Part shown: positions 5,046-5,655 of the stretch, piece after piece
Position numbering within the stretch: position 1 is the first letter of the stretch
Layout: each line of letters begins with the position of its first letter
NCBI GenBank assembly: GCA_037441765.1
Contig: JBBIRM010000183.1
Span: 1-5,655 of the forward strand
DNA length: 5,655 nt
DNA from: JBBIRM01 sp037441765
GTDB lineage: Bacteria > Desulfobacterota > BSN033 > UBA1163
Direction: 5' to 3'
Position numbers and translations under genes: made by a program
Notes under the pieces: model-generated
Told to the model about the DNA's origin: nothing
The model's database searches: none
The model's input: the letters and a program-made list of their open reading frames with translations, nothing else

Positions 5046-5655
5046 TAAAAAATGATTCTCCAATTGATTGGAACGATACTCTTTGTATTTTGGAGTGGTG
5101 GAGTATAGACACCTCCTCCTACGCCAACATAAGCTACTGCCAACCCTTTAATAAATGTAATGATTACCCCTGATGGGATTGCTGAACCTATGAGTGTGGA
5201 TCGATCGCTTTTTGAGATGACCGTCCCATTGATGTCATTTGTCAAATCTAAATTGAAAACTGCATTCCCTGTTTGATACTTTAAGGCATAAAGTCTGCTC
5301 GTTCCCTCCCCAACAAAACATATATCCGTTTCACTCCCAAAGGTAGGTGAAAAAGTGGTGAAATAAACTACTCCATAGAAGACAACAGGATTGGAAAGGG
5401 ATTTTTCACCCGCATTTTCGTCCAATTTAATATACCAACCATTTTTCGTTTCTAATTCATTAAGAATAGATGTTTTTTGGATATCTGGAGTATTTGGATC
5501 CTGTAAAAGGTCTGACGTCACATCAACCAAATCATTTTCTGTTATGGTTGAAGAAATGTTTTTATCCTTGACCGCATAGAGCCTGTTGATGATCACTGAC
5601 TCCTTTGGGTGCTCTCGATCTCCTGTTCCAAAGAAGAGCATCTCGAAATTTCCCT
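5045..5655 (-). CDS. pilY1: PilY1-like protein, C-terminal end (cut by right edge)
   Basis: The frame is open from the window edge to TAG at 5045–5047 and encodes the last 202 residues. Early motifs LFFGTGDRE (6–14) and NRLYAVKD (23–30) are the conserved signature of the PilY1/PilC C-terminal beta-propeller. Further strands follow (VVFYGVVYFTTFSP, TSRLYALKYQTG) and the end YVGVGGGVYTPPL then NWRIIF, a usual PilY1 terminus. The true start is to the right of the window; the Met at 5641 is internal, because Gly-Asn-Phe-Glu precede it in frame. PilY1 is exported and acts at the T4P tip. It is followed after 11 nt by the OB-like gene. It is not the same gene as the left-edge pilY1, since the whole minor-pilin operon lies between them. 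Confidence 0.85.
   Translation of the reverse strand, partial: GNFEMLFFGTGDREHPKESVIINRLYAVKDKNISSTITENDLVDVTSDLLQDPNTPDIQKTSILNELETKNGWYIKLDENAGEKSLSNPVVFYGVVYFTTFSPTFGSETDICFVGEGTSRLYALKYQTGNAVFNLDLTNDINGTVISKSDRSTLIGSAIPSGVIITFIKGLAVAYVGVGGGVYTPPLQNTKSIVPINWRIIF

Noticed and set aside
4864..5112. 82-residue minus-strand frame overlapping the pilY1 end and OB-like gene
   Set aside because: It overlaps two well-supported genes in another frame and shows no signal peptide or domain.
1..5655. Whether the window is a circular molecule, with the two PilY1 fragments being one gene across the ends
   Set aside because: The left fragment ends on a complete codon, while the right fragment has two leftover bases before its first codon, so the frames do not join. 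The protein would also be far too short for PilY1.

Overview
The window looks like part of a type IV pilus (T4P) gene region from a Gram-negative, moderately AT-rich bacterium. All supported genes are on the minus strand and read from right to left. The gene order fimT/gspH–pilV–pilW–pilX–pilY1 is the classic minor-pilin operon order known from Pseudomonas and from many Desulfobacterota and Nitrospirota. A lipoprotein with an N-terminal lipobox fits a diderm envelope. The taxon is inferred from style only; no marker gene is present.

Layout in order of transcription. (1) 5655–5045 is the 3' end of a PilY1-like gene, cut by the right edge. (2) 5033–4659 is a small secreted protein with a probable OB-fold-like beta domain. 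(3) 4696–3749 is a lipoprotein with two 92-residue Ig/PKD-like repeats and a cadherin-like C-terminal domain. Genes 1–3 are tightly packed, and genes 2 and 3 overlap by 38 nt. (4) 3748–3481 is the only sizeable intergenic region (268 bp). It holds a tandem direct repeat, a good sigma70-like promoter with an A-tract, and an imperfect inverted repeat in the predicted leader. (5) 3480–1113 holds four prepilin-like genes, fimT/gspH-, pilV-, pilW- and pilX-like, mostly overlapping or nearly so. The exception is the pilW–pilX spacer, which carries an 11-bp inverted repeat. (6) 1116–1 is the 5' part of a second PilY1-like gene, with signal peptide, VWA MIDAS motif and a Trp/Cys-rich segment, cut by the left edge. 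This frame stays open for 372 codons to the edge of the window.

How the parts probably work together. The minor pilins would form the priming complex or tip of a T4P (or T2SS-like pseudopilus), and PilY1 would cap it as a large calcium/adhesion-type tip protein. Having a PilY1 end just upstream of a minor-pilin operon that ends in another PilY1 start suggests two successive pilY1 modules. The OB-like protein and Ig-like lipoprotein would be accessory genes of the upstream module. Their roles are unknown and inferred only from position and architecture.
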